NCBI RefSeq assembly: GCF_000619805.1
Contig: NZ_JHUV01000008.1
Span: forward strand, 62,001 to 126,000
Reading direction: 5' to 3'
DNA length: 64,000 nt
From: Sulfurihydrogenibium subterraneum DSM 15120
GTDB taxonomy: Bacteria; Aquificota; Aquificia; Aquificales; Hydrogenothermaceae
Shown here: piece after piece, positions 33,279 to 41,710 of the stretch
Numbering within the stretch: the first letter of the stretch is position 1
Layout: every line of letters begins with the position of its first letter
The notes under the pieces: model-generated
Told to the model about the DNA's origin: nothing
What the model saw: only the letters and a program-made list of their open reading frames with translations
The model's database searches: none
Position numbers and translations under genes: made by a program

Positions 33279-33842
33279 TTGCTTAAAAGTAATCTTGCAA
33301 ACATCTTAACATTGATAAGGCTTATACTTGTACCTGTCTTTATAATTGCTTTATGGTATCAAAAACCTTTTATCGCTTTTGTTATATTTACAGTTGCAGG
33401 AATAACCGATGCTATTGATGGCTACATAGCAAGAAAGTTTAATCAAGTTTCACAGTTTGGGAAAATTGTTGACCCTATAGCAGACAAAACTCTGCTTGTA
33501 TCTGCATTTATATTCATATTTAACTCTCAACTTCCAATAAAATTTCCTTTTTGGTTTGTCGTTTTAGTTATATCAAGAGATTTGTATATATTAGCAGGAA
33601 GTCTTTTAATTTACTTTATAAAGGGATACCTAAAAGTAAGTCCTTCAGTTTTTGGTAAAGCTACAACCTTTTTTCAGATTACAACAGTAATATACACCCT
33701 CTTATCAAATATTAATATCAATATTTATAACGAAGTTTTTTACGATACTATACTGGGAATTACGCTTTTATTTATGGTATTGTCAACTTTGACTTACACT
33801 TATGATGGATTTAGACAGCTTAATATGACTAATATTTTTTAA
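33279..33842 (+). CDS. pgsA: CDP-diacylglycerol-glycerol-3-phosphate 3-phosphatidyltransferase
   Basis: 187 residues, about 5-6 helices. Contains the complete CDP-alcohol phosphotransferase motif DG(X)2AR(X)8G(X)3D(X)3D, seen from DGYIARKF to GKIVDPIADK. Makes phosphatidylglycerol phosphate in the inner membrane. Start is TTG at 33279; the family's N-terminal NLANILTLIRLILVP follows immediately. The stop is directly followed by the IS607-type relic. Confidence 0.93.
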   Translation: MLKSNLANILTLIRLILVPVFIIALWYQKPFIAFVIFTVAGITDAIDGYIARKFNQVSQFGKIVDPIADKTLLVSAFIFIFNSQLPIKFPFWFVVLVISRDLYILAGSLLIYFIKGYLKVSPSVFGKATTFFQITTVIYTLLSNININIYNEVFYDTILGITLLFMVLSTLTYTYDGFRQLNMTNIF

Positions 33843-33848
33843 TACCTC

Positions 33849-33877
33849 TTGACAAAATATAGCCAAATGATTATATC
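33849..33877 (+). promoter_or_regulatory. Promoter of the IS607-type relic
   Basis: TTGACA (33849-33854), 17-base spacer, TATATC (33872-33877). The ATG of the tnpA remnant is at 33885, where transcription should start, so the message would be leaderless. Confidence 0.55.
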
Positions 33878-33884
33878 TAATTGT

Positions 33885-34018
33885 ATGAAACCACAGGAAG
33901 TGATGGAAACTTTGAGAATATCCCAAAGTACTTTAAGAAGGCTCAGGAAAGAGGGGAAAATAAAGCAATCCGTTTACCAAAAGGCAATAAAGGATGTTAT
34001 CGGGTAAAAGAGTTCTGA
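33885..34018 (+). pseudogene. tnpA remnant: MerR-like HTH of an IS607 serine recombinase
   Basis: From the ATG, the frame reads LRISQSTLRRLRKEGKIK, the helix-turn-helix start of IS607 TnpA, but stops at 34005-34007. Dropping to the next frame in the AAATAAAGC run restores the family sequence KAIRLPKGNKGCYRVKEF before a TGA at 34016-34018. So one base is missing and the whole serine-recombinase catalytic domain (~150 residues) is gone. The end overlaps the tnpB start at 33994. Could the short HTH peptide still bind element ends? Possible but unsupported. Confidence 0.65.
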
Positions 34019-35511
34019 CAGTAAGAGTAAGTGGAAAAGAGAGAAAGAAAAAGGTAAGGACTTTGCTTTTAGATCTTGCCCACTTCAGAAACCTGCTAAT
34101 AATCCTTATCAGGAAATACAAAGAGTTTTATGGAACATATCCACTTCATCAGTCTATCCTTTATGGGCTTATTGCTAAAGTTTATACAGGTAAATATAAA
34201 CAAGAGTTTGAAGAGGTTTTAAGAAACATCCACCAAAAGGAAGGACTAAGAGACCTTCTTGAGAGCTTGAAGGTGCAGAAAGAGAGGATAGATAACTCTC
34301 ACTATATTCAATATCTTATCCGCCAGGTAATAAAAGACTTCACGAGCTTTTTCAAGTCTTTTAAAAGTTATAAAGAAAGCCCTCATAAATTCAAAGAAAC
34401 ACCTAAACCCCCTAAACCTAAGAAAATGAGATATCTGATAAACTTATCAGTTGAAGGAAACATTAACACTTTCAGGCAGGAAAAAGATAAATTAGTAATA
34501 AGACTTAAAAAAGGTGCATATCTTAAAGTTAAACTTCCCAGAAATTTCTCATATAGAGTTTCTTCTATAAGGCTCAAGCTTTTTGGAGATGACCTTTATG
34601 TAGATGTGGTCTATGAGCAAGAAGTAAAAAGAATAGAACCTAAAGGACAATACACAGCAGGCATAGACATAGGACTTGATGAAATGTTATCTGTAGTAAG
34701 TGAAAATCCCAGACTAAAAAGTTTCATTGTTTCAGGAAAAGAGATAAAGGCTTTCAATCAGTGGTTTAACAAGGAAAGAGCAAAGCTAAGAACTCAAATA
34801 GATTACCTGAAGAATGAGATAAAGAGTGAGAGCTATGAAAACACTGAAAGGCTTGAGAGAAAGTTAAAAGAACTTGAGATAAAGGAGAAAGTATTATCTG
34901 CGCACAGGAAAAGGTGGTTAGAGAACAATTTGCATAAACTCTCAAGAAAACTTGTAGATTTACTCTATGAAACAGGACACAAAGTCATTTACATAGGTAA
35001 GAATGCACTTGAAAGTAAAAATGGAATAAATCTTGGAAAGAAAACCAATCAAAACTTTGTCTTTATTCCCTTCAGGAGACTTGCGGAGATAATCAAATAT
35101 AAAGCTAAGGAACTTGGAATAGAAGTTGTGGAGGTAGATGAAAGTTATACCTCAAAGACTTCTCCTTTTGCAGATATATTTAAAGTGAGAAAGACAAAGG
35201 ATAAAACACTGTGTCAGGGTGAGAGAAAGGGAAACACATTTAAGGACAATGTCTTGAATAAGGTCTTTCATGCAGACCTTGTAGGAGCACTCAACATAAT
35301 GAGGGTGGGAGCAAAGCTCCTAAAACTTGGTTTTTATGAAAGTCTTAAGATTTTCTTTGTAAAGCTCTGTAATCCTGTAAGACTTAAACTGATTGACTTC
35401 TTCTACAAAGTATCCTCCGAGTCCATGTGGATAGGGGGTAGTAAGCGAGAGGTATTAGCTCTTGCAGGGTGGATGGAAAAGTTAGGTCATTTGGATGCAT
35501 TTAGTGTCTAA
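33994..35511 (+). CDS. tnpB: TnpB RNA-guided nuclease-like protein, zinc ribbon missing
   Basis: 505 residues, longer than most TnpB. RuvC-like catalytic residues are all present: D225 in AGIDIGLDE, E383 in EVDESYTSKTSP, and D428 in HADLVGALNI. In most TnpB proteins four cysteines form a zinc ribbon between the last two motifs; here that stretch (384-427) has only C407. Family knowledge: TnpB is a guide-RNA nuclease, ancestor of Cas12, whose omegaRNA comes from the element's right end. Active-site integrity suggests the protein may still cut DNA. 3' end overlaps dapE (opposite strand) by 11 bases. Confidence 0.85.
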   Translation: MLSGKRVLTVRVSGKERKKKVRTLLLDLAHFRNLLIILIRKYKEFYGTYPLHQSILYGLIAKVYTGKYKQEFEEVLRNIHQKEGLRDLLESLKVQKERIDNSHYIQYLIRQVIKDFTSFFKSFKSYKESPHKFKETPKPPKPKKMRYLINLSVEGNINTFRQEKDKLVIRLKKGAYLKVKLPRNFSYRVSSIRLKLFGDDLYVDVVYEQEVKRIEPKGQYTAGIDIGLDEMLSVVSENPRLKSFIVSGKEIKAFNQWFNKERAKLRTQIDYLKNEIKSESYENTERLERKLKELEIKEKVLSAHRKRWLENNLHKLSRKLVDLLYETGHKVIYIGKNALESKNGINLGKKTNQNFVFIPFRRLAEIIKYKAKELGIEVVEVDESYTSKTSPFADIFKVRKTKDKTLCQGERKGNTFKDNVLNKVFHADLVGALNIMRVGAKLLKLGFYESLKIFFVKLCNPVRLKLIDFFYKVSSESMWIGGSKREVLALAGWMEKLGHLDAFSV

Positions 35512-35518
35512 GACCTAA
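35482..35518. repeat. Inverted repeat at the tnpB/dapE junction
   Basis: TTAGGTC (35482-35488) and GACCTAA (35512-35518) are perfect inverted copies separated by 23 bases; the + strand continues with TTTTT. It could end the tnpB transcript, mark the element's right end, or be the terminal hairpin of an omegaRNA. Confidence 0.5.
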
Positions 35519-36580
35519 TTTTTCTGTACCTGACAAAAAGTTAGAAAAAATCTCAAAGTTTTTTTCAAGATTTTCAATTGGAATGTACTCATTTTTTTGG
35601 TGTGCTTGTGCTGTATCTCCAGGACCAAAGTTTACAGCATCTATCCCATACATACTTAACCTTCCAACATCAGTCCAAGCCTGTTTTGCTTCTACTTCCA
35701 AATTAAATCTATTTATCATCTCTTTTAAAATAGGGTTATCTTTACAAACTTTTCCTGCGGGAGATACATCTGTAAACTCTACTTCTGCCTGTCCTTCTAC
35801 AAAGTCTATAAGTTCTTTTTTTGCTTGGTCTATCGTCTTACCAGGTGCAAATCTGTAATTTAGATTTATTTTAAACTCATCTGGAATTATGTTTCTACCT
35901 CCACTATACTCTACCATAGTAGCGTTTAAAACTTCATAGTACTTTAAACCTTCAAAGTCATACTCTTTTCTACCAAAGTTGTAAAGCTTTTCTAAAAGTT
36001 TGTAAGCTTTATGTATTGCGTTGTCTCCTTCCCAAGGTCTTGCAGAGTGTGCCCTCTTTCCTTTAAACTTAACCCAAGCATGCATCGTCCCAAGACAGCC
36101 CATCTGTATCTTGTTATTTGTAGGCTCTAAAGCAAAGGCAAGGTCAGATTTTTGGATAATATTATATCTCTTTAAAAGAGGTTCTAAACCGTTTGTTTCA
36201 TAAGGACCTTCTTCTTTTTCATAAAAAACGTATATAAGATTATACTTACTCTCTTTTTTTGAAAATAATTCAGCCAGTACCATCATAACGGCAAGTCCAC
36301 CCTTCATATCACTTGCGCCAAGTCCGTATATCTTGCCATCAATAATCTGCCCTGTAAATTCATTTATTCCAGGAACTGTATCTAAATGTCCAAGTAGAGT
36401 TATAGTTTTTTTATCAGAATTTAAATCGTTGTAAGCAATTATAGAGTTGTTGTGTCTTATGATGTTTTTTAAGAATCTTTTTAAAAAATTTTCTACAAAA
36501 TCTGCTATTTCCTCTTCATTATCTATTACAGAGGGAATGTTAACAAGGTCTATGGTGTATTTTACGAGTTTTTCTTTCAT
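35501..36580 (-). CDS. dapE: Succinyl-diaminopimelate desuccinylase (M20 family)
   Basis: 359 residues of the M20 di-zinc peptidase family. Metal and catalytic motifs: LLGHLDTVP, GLGASDMKGG, EKEEGPYETNG, GTMHAWVKFKGKRAHSARPW (dimerisation domain). The overall pattern matches the DapE branch seen in actinobacteria and Aquificota; acetylornithine or LysW-lysine hydrolases are close relatives, so the substrate call is moderate, but DAP is needed by the MurE encoded here. The last few residues may derive from the adjacent relic element. Its ATG overlaps the IclR-type gene stop. Confidence 0.75.
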   Translation of the reverse strand: MKEKLVKYTIDLVNIPSVIDNEEEIADFVENFLKRFLKNIIRHNNSIIAYNDLNSDKKTITLLGHLDTVPGINEFTGQIIDGKIYGLGASDMKGGLAVMMVLAELFSKKESKYNLIYVFYEKEEGPYETNGLEPLLKRYNIIQKSDLAFALEPTNNKIQMGCLGTMHAWVKFKGKRAHSARPWEGDNAIHKAYKLLEKLYNFGRKEYDFEGLKYYEVLNATMVEYSGGRNIIPDEFKINLNYRFAPGKTIDQAKKELIDFVEGQAEVEFTDVSPAGKVCKDNPILKEMINRFNLEVEAKQAWTDVGRLSMYGIDAVNFGPGDTAQAHQKNEYIPIENLEKNFEIFSNFLSGTEKLGLRH

Positions 36581-37371
36581 AATTGAATTTCTTTTGAGTA
36601 TCCTAATTTTTCTGATAACTCTTCACTTGCTTTTAAGAAGCTTTCTTTTATCTTACCGTGTAAAAGATTAAATGATAACCTAAAAGAGGGAGCTGATAGG
36701 GTTAAAGCAGCTACTACATCTCCACTATAATCTCTAATAGGAACGGATAAACATCTAACTTCTTTTTCCCACTCTTCGTTATCAATTGCATAACCTTTTT
36801 TTCTAACTTCTTCCACCTCTTTCAAAAGCATATCTTTATCTGTAATTGTATTTTCTGTGAATTTTTCTAATTTTACTTCTTTAAAAAACTCTTCAATCTC
36901 TTCTTTCTCCATAAATGCAAGATGAACTTTTCCAGATGCAGAGGCATACATAGGAAGTAATCTTCCTACCCTAGATTTAACCACGACATTTTTTTCAACT
37001 TCATAAACATCTATATAAACTATTTCAAATCCACTTCTTGTAGCAAGATAAACATTTTCTTGAAATTCTTCTGCAAGTCTTTGTAAAAATGGCCTTGCTT
37101 GTCTTCTGATTTCAGAGTGAGACAGATAAGAATGACCAAGTTCAAAATTTTTTATTCCAAGAGAGTATATTTTTTTCCTTTTATTAAGGTCTAAATATCC
37201 TCTTATGACTAATGTTTCTAGTATTTTTTCTAAGGTTGTAGGAGATATATTGAATTTTTCTTCTAAGTCTTTGATTCTTACAGATTGTCTTCTTGCAACA
37301 TAAAAAAGTACATCAAAAGCTAAATCTACATTGTGTACTATATAATCTGACTTTTCTCTTTTACGATGCAT
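36577..37371 (-). CDS. IclR-family transcriptional regulator
   Basis: About 264 residues. N-terminal winged helix (VHNVDLAFDVLFYVARR, then recognition segment NISPTTLEKILETLVIRGYL) and a C-terminal GAF-like effector domain with YASASGKVHLAF and GYAIDNEEWEKEVRCLSVPI, the classic IclR signatures. I chose the ATG at 37371 over the TTG two codons upstream. It overlaps dapE by 4 bases and follows tRNA-Val and tRNA-Asp on the same strand. Effector unknown; target may include dapE. Confidence 0.9.
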   Translation of the reverse strand: MHRKREKSDYIVHNVDLAFDVLFYVARRQSVRIKDLEEKFNISPTTLEKILETLVIRGYLDLNKRKKIYSLGIKNFELGHSYLSHSEIRRQARPFLQRLAEEFQENVYLATRSGFEIVYIDVYEVEKNVVVKSRVGRLLPMYASASGKVHLAFMEKEEIEEFFKEVKLEKFTENTITDKDMLLKEVEEVRKKGYAIDNEEWEKEVRCLSVPIRDYSGDVVAALTLSAPSFRLSFNLLHGKIKESFLKASEELSEKLGYSKEIQL

Positions 37372-37395
37372 TTTCAACTCTAATGTATTATTAAG

Positions 37396-37471
37396 CGGAG
37401 CCGACGGGATTCGAACCCGCGACCTCCTGCGTGACAGGCAGGCGTTCTGGGCCGAGCTGAACTACGGCTCC
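37396..37471 (-). tRNA. tRNA-Asp (anticodon GTC)
   Basis: 76 bases. Acceptor GGAGCCG/CGGCTCC, discriminator G, D arm GTTCAGCTCGGCCCAGAAC, anticodon arm CCTGC-CTGTCAC-GCAGG, T arm TCGCGGGTTCGAATCCCGT. CCA not encoded. Confidence 0.97.
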
Positions 37472-37487
37472 GTCTTCTTTTATTTAG

Positions 37488-37561
37488 TGGGCGGTAGAGG
37501 ATTCGAACCTCTGACCCCCTCCTTGTAAGGGAGGTGCTCTGGCCAGCTGAGCTAACCGCCC
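37488..37561 (-). tRNA. tRNA-Val (anticodon TAC)
   Basis: 74 bases. Acceptor GGGCGGT/ACCGCCC, discriminator A, anticodon arm CCTCC-CTTACAA-GGAGG, T arm CAGAGGTTCGAATCCTCT. CCA not encoded. 16 bases ahead of tRNA-Asp in the same transcript. Confidence 0.97.
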
Positions 37562-37579
37562 AAGCAATAACAGGTAAAT

Positions 37580-37608
37580 ATAATACTACATTTTAACGAT
37601 GCTGTCAA
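37580..37608 (-). promoter_or_regulatory. Strong promoter of the tRNA-Val/tRNA-Asp unit
   Basis: Minus strand: TTGACA (37608-37603), 17-base spacer, TATTAT (37585-37580), ending 18 bases before tRNA-Val. The -35 overlaps the mltG stop. Confidence 0.8.
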
Positions 37609-38609
37609 TAGTTTTTTATATTTTCTTCAACATTCTTTAAGTGTTCTTGGTAATTATCTGAAAATATGTGCCTTTTTTTATCATTTGACAAAACGTAATA
37701 AAAATAATCTGTCTTTCGAGGATTGAGTGTAGCTTTCAGTGATGAGATACTAAAATTACAGATAGGAGTAGGGGGTAAACCTTTGTATTTATAAGTATTA
37801 AAAGGTGAGTCAATTTTCATATTTTCTTTCGTTAGATTGCCAGAGTAAATGTTTTTCAACCTTAAAGCGTATATAACTGTTGGGTCTATATCTAATTTCA
37901 TGTTAGCTTTTAAACGGTTGAATATCACAGATGCTATAATTGGTTTTTCTTCAGGTAAATAGGTCTCTTTTTCTATTAAAGAAGCTATTATCATAGCTTC
38001 ATAAAAAGTTATTCTCTTTTTATAAAATTCTGAATAATCTTTTGATTCTACTTTTTCTTTATAAGGTAAGTACTTTTTTTTAAAGACCTCTAAAAATTTG
38101 GCAGTAAGCGTTTCTGCCGTTTCATTTTCATCTACTCTATAACTCTCAGGAGGAAAGTACCCTTCAAAAGAATCTCCCACAAGTCCGTATTTTTTAACAT
38201 TTTCCTTATTAAAGACAAACTTTATAAAATCTTCTTTTTTTATTATTTTCTCTTTTTCTAACTTTTCTGCGATGTCAAGAAGATTATCCCCAGGTATTAT
38301 AGTAAAAAGTCTTAGCTTTACTTCCCCTTTAGCTAACTTTTCGTAAATATCTTTTAATGAATATTCTCCTTTAAACTGGTAAGTTCCAGCTTTTAAAGTT
38401 TTATCTTTATGAAGTTTAGTATAGATAAAAAATAAGTACTTGTTGATTATTAATCCTTCTTTTTCTAAAATTTCTCCTATTTCAAGTGTAGATGAACCTT
38501 TTGGAATAGTGATTTCTTTGTTTATATAGACCTTTTTGTTTAAAAGAGTTAACGAAAACAAAATAAGAATTAGAACTACTATAAAAGATGAAATTAATAC
38601 CTTTTTCAT
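37605..38609 (-). CDS. mltG: Endolytic murein transglycosylase MltG (YceG)
   Basis: 334 residues. One N-terminal helix (residues 4-24), a LysM-like region (TIPKGSSTLEIGEILEKEGLI) and the YceG catalytic domain with FEGYFPPESY, the catalytic Glu in IIASLIEKET, SVIFNRLKANMKLDIDPTVIYAL and SPFNTYKYKGLPPTPICN. Cuts nascent glycan strands in the periplasm. Overlaps ruvX by 4 bases, as the two genes are neighbours in many bacteria. Confidence 0.94.
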   Translation of the reverse strand: MKKVLISSFIVVLILILFSLTLLNKKVYINKEITIPKGSSTLEIGEILEKEGLIINKYLFFIYTKLHKDKTLKAGTYQFKGEYSLKDIYEKLAKGEVKLRLFTIIPGDNLLDIAEKLEKEKIIKKEDFIKFVFNKENVKKYGLVGDSFEGYFPPESYRVDENETAETLTAKFLEVFKKKYLPYKEKVESKDYSEFYKKRITFYEAMIIASLIEKETYLPEEKPIIASVIFNRLKANMKLDIDPTVIYALRLKNIYSGNLTKENMKIDSPFNTYKYKGLPPTPICNFSISSLKATLNPRKTDYFYYVLSNDKKRHIFSDNYQEHLKNVEENIKNY

Positions 38610-39022
38610 TTACCAAAAAAAAGACTGTCTAAATATGTTTGAAGAATGAAAACAGCTGATAGGCTATCTATATACTCTTTCATATTTTTCTTCTTTTTAG
38701 TTTGGGAAAGATGTTTTTCTGCTAAAGATGTTGTAAATCTTTCATCAATGAATACTATATTTATGTTAGGAATGTACTGTTTTAGCTTTTCTGCAAAATC
38801 TTTTGTATACTCTACTTGTTGACCTTGTAAACCTTTTAGGGTTATTGGAAGTCCTATAACTACAGTAGATATATTCTGACTTTCAATTAAGGATTTTATA
38901 TTTTGAAAAACATTTTCATCATTTTTAATGTAATCTAAAGGTTTGGCAGTTATACCAAGGGGGTCGCTTACAGCAACCCCAATTCTTTTTGTTCCTATAT
39001 CTAAAGCTAGGATTCTACTCAA
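38606..39022 (-). CDS. ruvX: Holliday-junction resolvase-like nuclease RuvX (YqgF)
   Basis: 138 residues, RNase H-like fold. LALDIGTKRIGVAVSDPLG, VIGLPITLKG and FIDERFTTSLAEK carry the conserved Asp/Glu residues. Implicated in processing of pre-16S rRNA and Holliday junctions. Overlaps both the DUF2892 gene and mltG by 4 bases. Confidence 0.93.
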   Translation of the reverse strand: MSRILALDIGTKRIGVAVSDPLGITAKPLDYIKNDENVFQNIKSLIESQNISTVVIGLPITLKGLQGQQVEYTKDFAEKLKQYIPNINIVFIDERFTTSLAEKHLSQTKKKKNMKEYIDSLSAVFILQTYLDSLFFGK

Positions 39023-39210
39023 GATGCTGTAGTTTCTTCCTTTGAGGATATTCCAGCTATTTTATAAAGCGGACAAAAACCTGTTATTGCGGTAAGTAGT
39101 AAAACTACACCTACAAAAGTAGCAACAACAAATATTCCACCTTTTTCTACACCGAGGTATACCAACATCGTTCCTACTAAAACTCTTACTAAAACATCCC
39201 ATAAAGCCAT
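39019..39210 (-). CDS. Small DUF2892 membrane protein
   Basis: 63 residues, two helices (about 5-20 and 26-43), then TGFCPLYKIAGIS, the conserved cytoplasmic-end motif of DUF2892 (the membrane part of YgaP rhodaneses). The Cys may have a redox or sulfur role but function is unknown. Between leuC and ruvX, translationally coupled to ruvX. Confidence 0.8.
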   Translation of the reverse strand: MALWDVLVRVLVGTMLVYLGVEKGGIFVVATFVGVVLLLTAITGFCPLYKIAGISSKEETTAS

Positions 39211-39223
39211 TGTTTATCCCCCT

Positions 39224-40519
39224 TTATAAAGTAATTAAAGTCTCAACGTCTTCGTATCTGGCAACTTCATCAGGATGGGCAATTCTTCCAAGTACTGCAG
39301 ATGCTGCAGCTACTGCAGGGCTTGAAAGGTAAACTTGACTCTTTGGATGACCCATTCTTCCTACAAAGTTTCTATTAGAAGTAGATAAACATACCTCTCC
39401 TTCTGCAAGTATTCCCATATGTCCTCCAAGACAAGGACCACATGTAGAAGTACTTATTAAACATCCTGCATCTGCAAGAATCTCGAGTAAACCTTCATGA
39501 AGTGCTTGTTTGTATATTTGGTCAGAAGCAGGTATAACTATACATCTAACTTCAGGATGAACTTTCTTTCCTTTTAATATAGCTGCTGCTATTCTTAAAT
39601 CAGAAAGTCTCCCGTTTGTACAAGAGCCTATAAATACTTGATCTATATGTGTTCCCGCAACTTCGCTAACAGGTTTTACGTTAGAAGGAAGATTTGGACA
39701 AGCTACAACAGGCTCTATTTTATTTGCGTCAAATTCATACTCACAGCAGTACTTTGCATCTGGGTCTGATTTGTATATTTTAAATTCTCTGTTTGCCCTT
39801 TTTCTAACCCATTCTATAGTTTTTTCATCAGCTTCTATTACTGCATTCTTTCCACCAGCTTCTATTGCCATATTGGCAATTGTAAGTCTATTATCAATAT
39901 CTAAAGCTTTTATAGCCTCTCCATGATACTCCATTGCTTTGTAAAGAGCTCCGTCAACACCAATCTTTCCAATAACAGTAAGAACAAAATCTTTACCACC
40001 AACCCATTTTTGAGGTTTTCCGTAAAAGGTAAATTTCATAGTTTCTGGCACTCTAAGCCATGTTTCTCCTGTAGCCCATATATAAGCTATATCAGTAGAA
40101 CCTACCCCTGTAGAAAAAGCACCTATTCCTCCGTATGTACAAGTATGAGAGTCAGCTCCTATCACAAGGTCTCCCGGAACAACAAAACCTTTTTCCGGAA
40201 GTAAAGTGTGCATTACTCCACTGTCTTGACCTTCAAAGTAGTTTTTTATACCCATTTTTTTTGCAAAGTCTCTTGATATCTTAATCTGCTGAGCTGATAG
40301 AATATCTTTTGGTGGGAAAAAGTGATCCATAACTAAAGCTATTTTATTTGGGTCAAAAACCCTGTCTATACCATACTTTTCAAGTTGTTTTATAGCAAGT
40401 GGAGCTGTAATGTCGTTTGCGATTGCCAAGTCCACTTTTACTGTTACTAACTCACCAGGTTCAACGTAATCTTTTCCTGCATGAGCTGCTATTATCTTCT
40501 CAGTTATTGTCATTCCCAT
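39224..40519 (-). CDS. leuC: 3-isopropylmalate dehydratase large subunit
   Basis: 431 residues, the shorter aconitase-family type common in archaea and thermophiles. [4Fe-4S] ligands: Cys in FIGSCTNGR and the pair in STCGPCLGGHMG. Other motifs: VMDHFFPP, GADSHTCTYGGIGAF. Converts 2- to 3-isopropylmalate; homoaconitase is a close alternative. The small subunit leuD is not in the window; leuA is at 45.1 kb on the other strand. AGGAGG ribosome site. Confidence 0.9.
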   Translation of the reverse strand: MGMTITEKIIAAHAGKDYVEPGELVTVKVDLAIANDITAPLAIKQLEKYGIDRVFDPNKIALVMDHFFPPKDILSAQQIKISRDFAKKMGIKNYFEGQDSGVMHTLLPEKGFVVPGDLVIGADSHTCTYGGIGAFSTGVGSTDIAYIWATGETWLRVPETMKFTFYGKPQKWVGGKDFVLTVIGKIGVDGALYKAMEYHGEAIKALDIDNRLTIANMAIEAGGKNAVIEADEKTIEWVRKRANREFKIYKSDPDAKYCCEYEFDANKIEPVVACPNLPSNVKPVSEVAGTHIDQVFIGSCTNGRLSDLRIAAAILKGKKVHPEVRCIVIPASDQIYKQALHEGLLEILADAGCLISTSTCGPCLGGHMGILAEGEVCLSTSNRNFVGRMGHPKSQVYLSSPAVAAASAVLGRIAHPDEVARYEDVETLITL

Positions 40520-40552
40520 AATAAATACCTCCTATATAAAAAGTATAAATAA

Positions 40553-41428
40553 TTATAACAGACCTTTTATATTATTATAAATTTGGATAGTTGCATCCGA
40601 CTTGTTTAATGTATAAAAATGTAAACCTTTTACACCATTTTTCAATAAGTCTTCACACTGCTTGGTAGCAAATTCTATACCTGTTTTTTTAGTCTCTTCT
40701 GGATTATCTGCATACTTTTCAAAAAGTTTTACTACTTCTTCTGGTATAGTAGCACCACATAAAGATGCAAACTTCCTTATCTGGTTAAAGTTTGTAATTG
40801 GCATAATACCCGGAATAATGGGAATTTTTATACCTGCTTTTTCACATCTGTCTAAAAAATCGTAAAAGTAAACATTGTCAAAAAACATCTGAGTAATGGA
40901 AAAACTAGCTCCGGCTTCTACTTTCTGCTTAAAGTAGTAAATATCCCTTTCAAGGTTTGGACTCTCTGGATGCCCCTCTGGATAAGATGCTACAGCTATA
41001 CAAAAGTAATCTTGGAAATTATATTTAATAAAAGATACTAACTCAGATGCATACTTGCAACCGTCAAAAGGAATATCTTTTTTATCAAAAGACATAGGTA
41101 TATCTCCCCTCAAAGCTAATATATTTTCAATGCCAATGTTTTTATAATCTTCAAGTATCTGTCTAATTTCTTCTCTTGAATGTCCTACACAGGTTAAATG
41201 TGCCATAACTGTTAGACCTGTTTCTTCATGAATTTTTTTTACTGTATCTCTTGTTTTTTCTCTTGTACTTCCTCCAGCTCCATAAGTAACAGAAACAAAA
41301 GTAGGATTGACAGGTTTTAATTCCTCAATAGTTTTAAACAACGCATCTTCTAATTCTTTTGTTTTTGGAGGAAAAAATTCGAAAGATATAGATATTTTTT
41401 CTTTTTTTAACTTATCTATTATTTTCAT
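40553..41428 (-). CDS. metF: 5,10-methylenetetrahydrofolate reductase
   Basis: 291 residues, single FAD-binding TIM barrel. Motifs [38 protein letters not shown] and [10 protein letters not shown]. Produces 5-methyl-THF, the methyl donor for MetE at 20.3-22.6 kb. Upstream of leuC by 33 bases; divergent from the tRNA-Lys/Glu/Val cluster. Confidence 0.95.
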   Translation of the reverse strand: MKIIDKLKKEKISISFEFFPPKTKELEDALFKTIEELKPVNPTFVSVTYGAGGSTREKTRDTVKKIHEETGLTVMAHLTCVGHSREEIRQILEDYKNIGIENILALRGDIPMSFDKKDIPFDGCKYASELVSFIKYNFQDYFCIAVASYPEGHPESPNLERDIYYFKQKVEAGASFSITQMFFDNVYFYDFLDRCEKAGIKIPIIPGIMPITNFNQIRKFASLCGATIPEEVVKLFEKYADNPEETKKTGIEFATKQCEDLLKNGVKGLHFYTLNKSDATIQIYNNIKGLL

Positions 41429-41471
41429 AAAGCAACCTCACAAAAGTTTTCCTTTTATTGTAATAAAACAG

Positions 41472-41500
41472 TTGCACATAATCAACTGATATGGTATATT
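41472..41500 (+). promoter_or_regulatory. Promoter of the tRNA-Lys/Glu/Val cluster
   Basis: TTGCAC (41472-41477), 17-base spacer, TATATT (41495-41500), 15 bases before tRNA-Lys. The -35 lies in an inverted repeat CAGTTG...CAACTG (41469-41488). Confidence 0.6.
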
Positions 41501-41515
41501 ATTTATCTCTAATGT

Positions 41516-41588
41516 GAGTCGCTAGCTCAGTCGGTAGAGCACCGGTCTTTTAAACCGGTGGTCCTGGGTTCGATTCCCAGGCGACTCA
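41516..41588 (+). tRNA. tRNA-Lys (anticodon TTT)
   Basis: 73 bases. Acceptor GAGTCGC/GCGACTC, discriminator A, D arm GCTCAGTCGGTAGAGC, anticodon arm CCGGT-CTTTTAA-ACCGG, T arm CTGGGTTCGATTCCCAG. CCA not encoded. Confidence 0.98.
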
Positions 41589-41603
41589 CTTCAAAACGAA
41601 TAT

Positions 41604-41678
<75 letters not shown>

Positions 41679-41710
41679 TCTTCTATATAAATCTTTGATA
41701 ATCCTCTTTT

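Larger units (their letters stand above)
33843..35518 (+). mobile_element. IS607/IS605-type relic element (truncated tnpA plus tnpB)
   Basis: Between pgsA and dapE lie a promoter, a frameshifted remnant of an IS607-type serine recombinase (DNA-binding part only) and a full-length tnpB. No complete transposase is present, so it cannot move by itself. Ends are not sharply defined: the left end lies within a few bases of the pgsA stop, and the right end near the inverted repeat at 35482-35518, where tnpB and dapE stops overlap. IS607 elements lack terminal inverted repeats, so exact ends need comparison with an empty site. Confidence 0.7.

Noticed and set aside
41469-41488. CAGTTG...CAACTG as a terminator of metF or an upstream gene
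   Set aside because: There is no T-run on either side, and both flanking units point away from it; it more likely overlaps the tRNA promoter.
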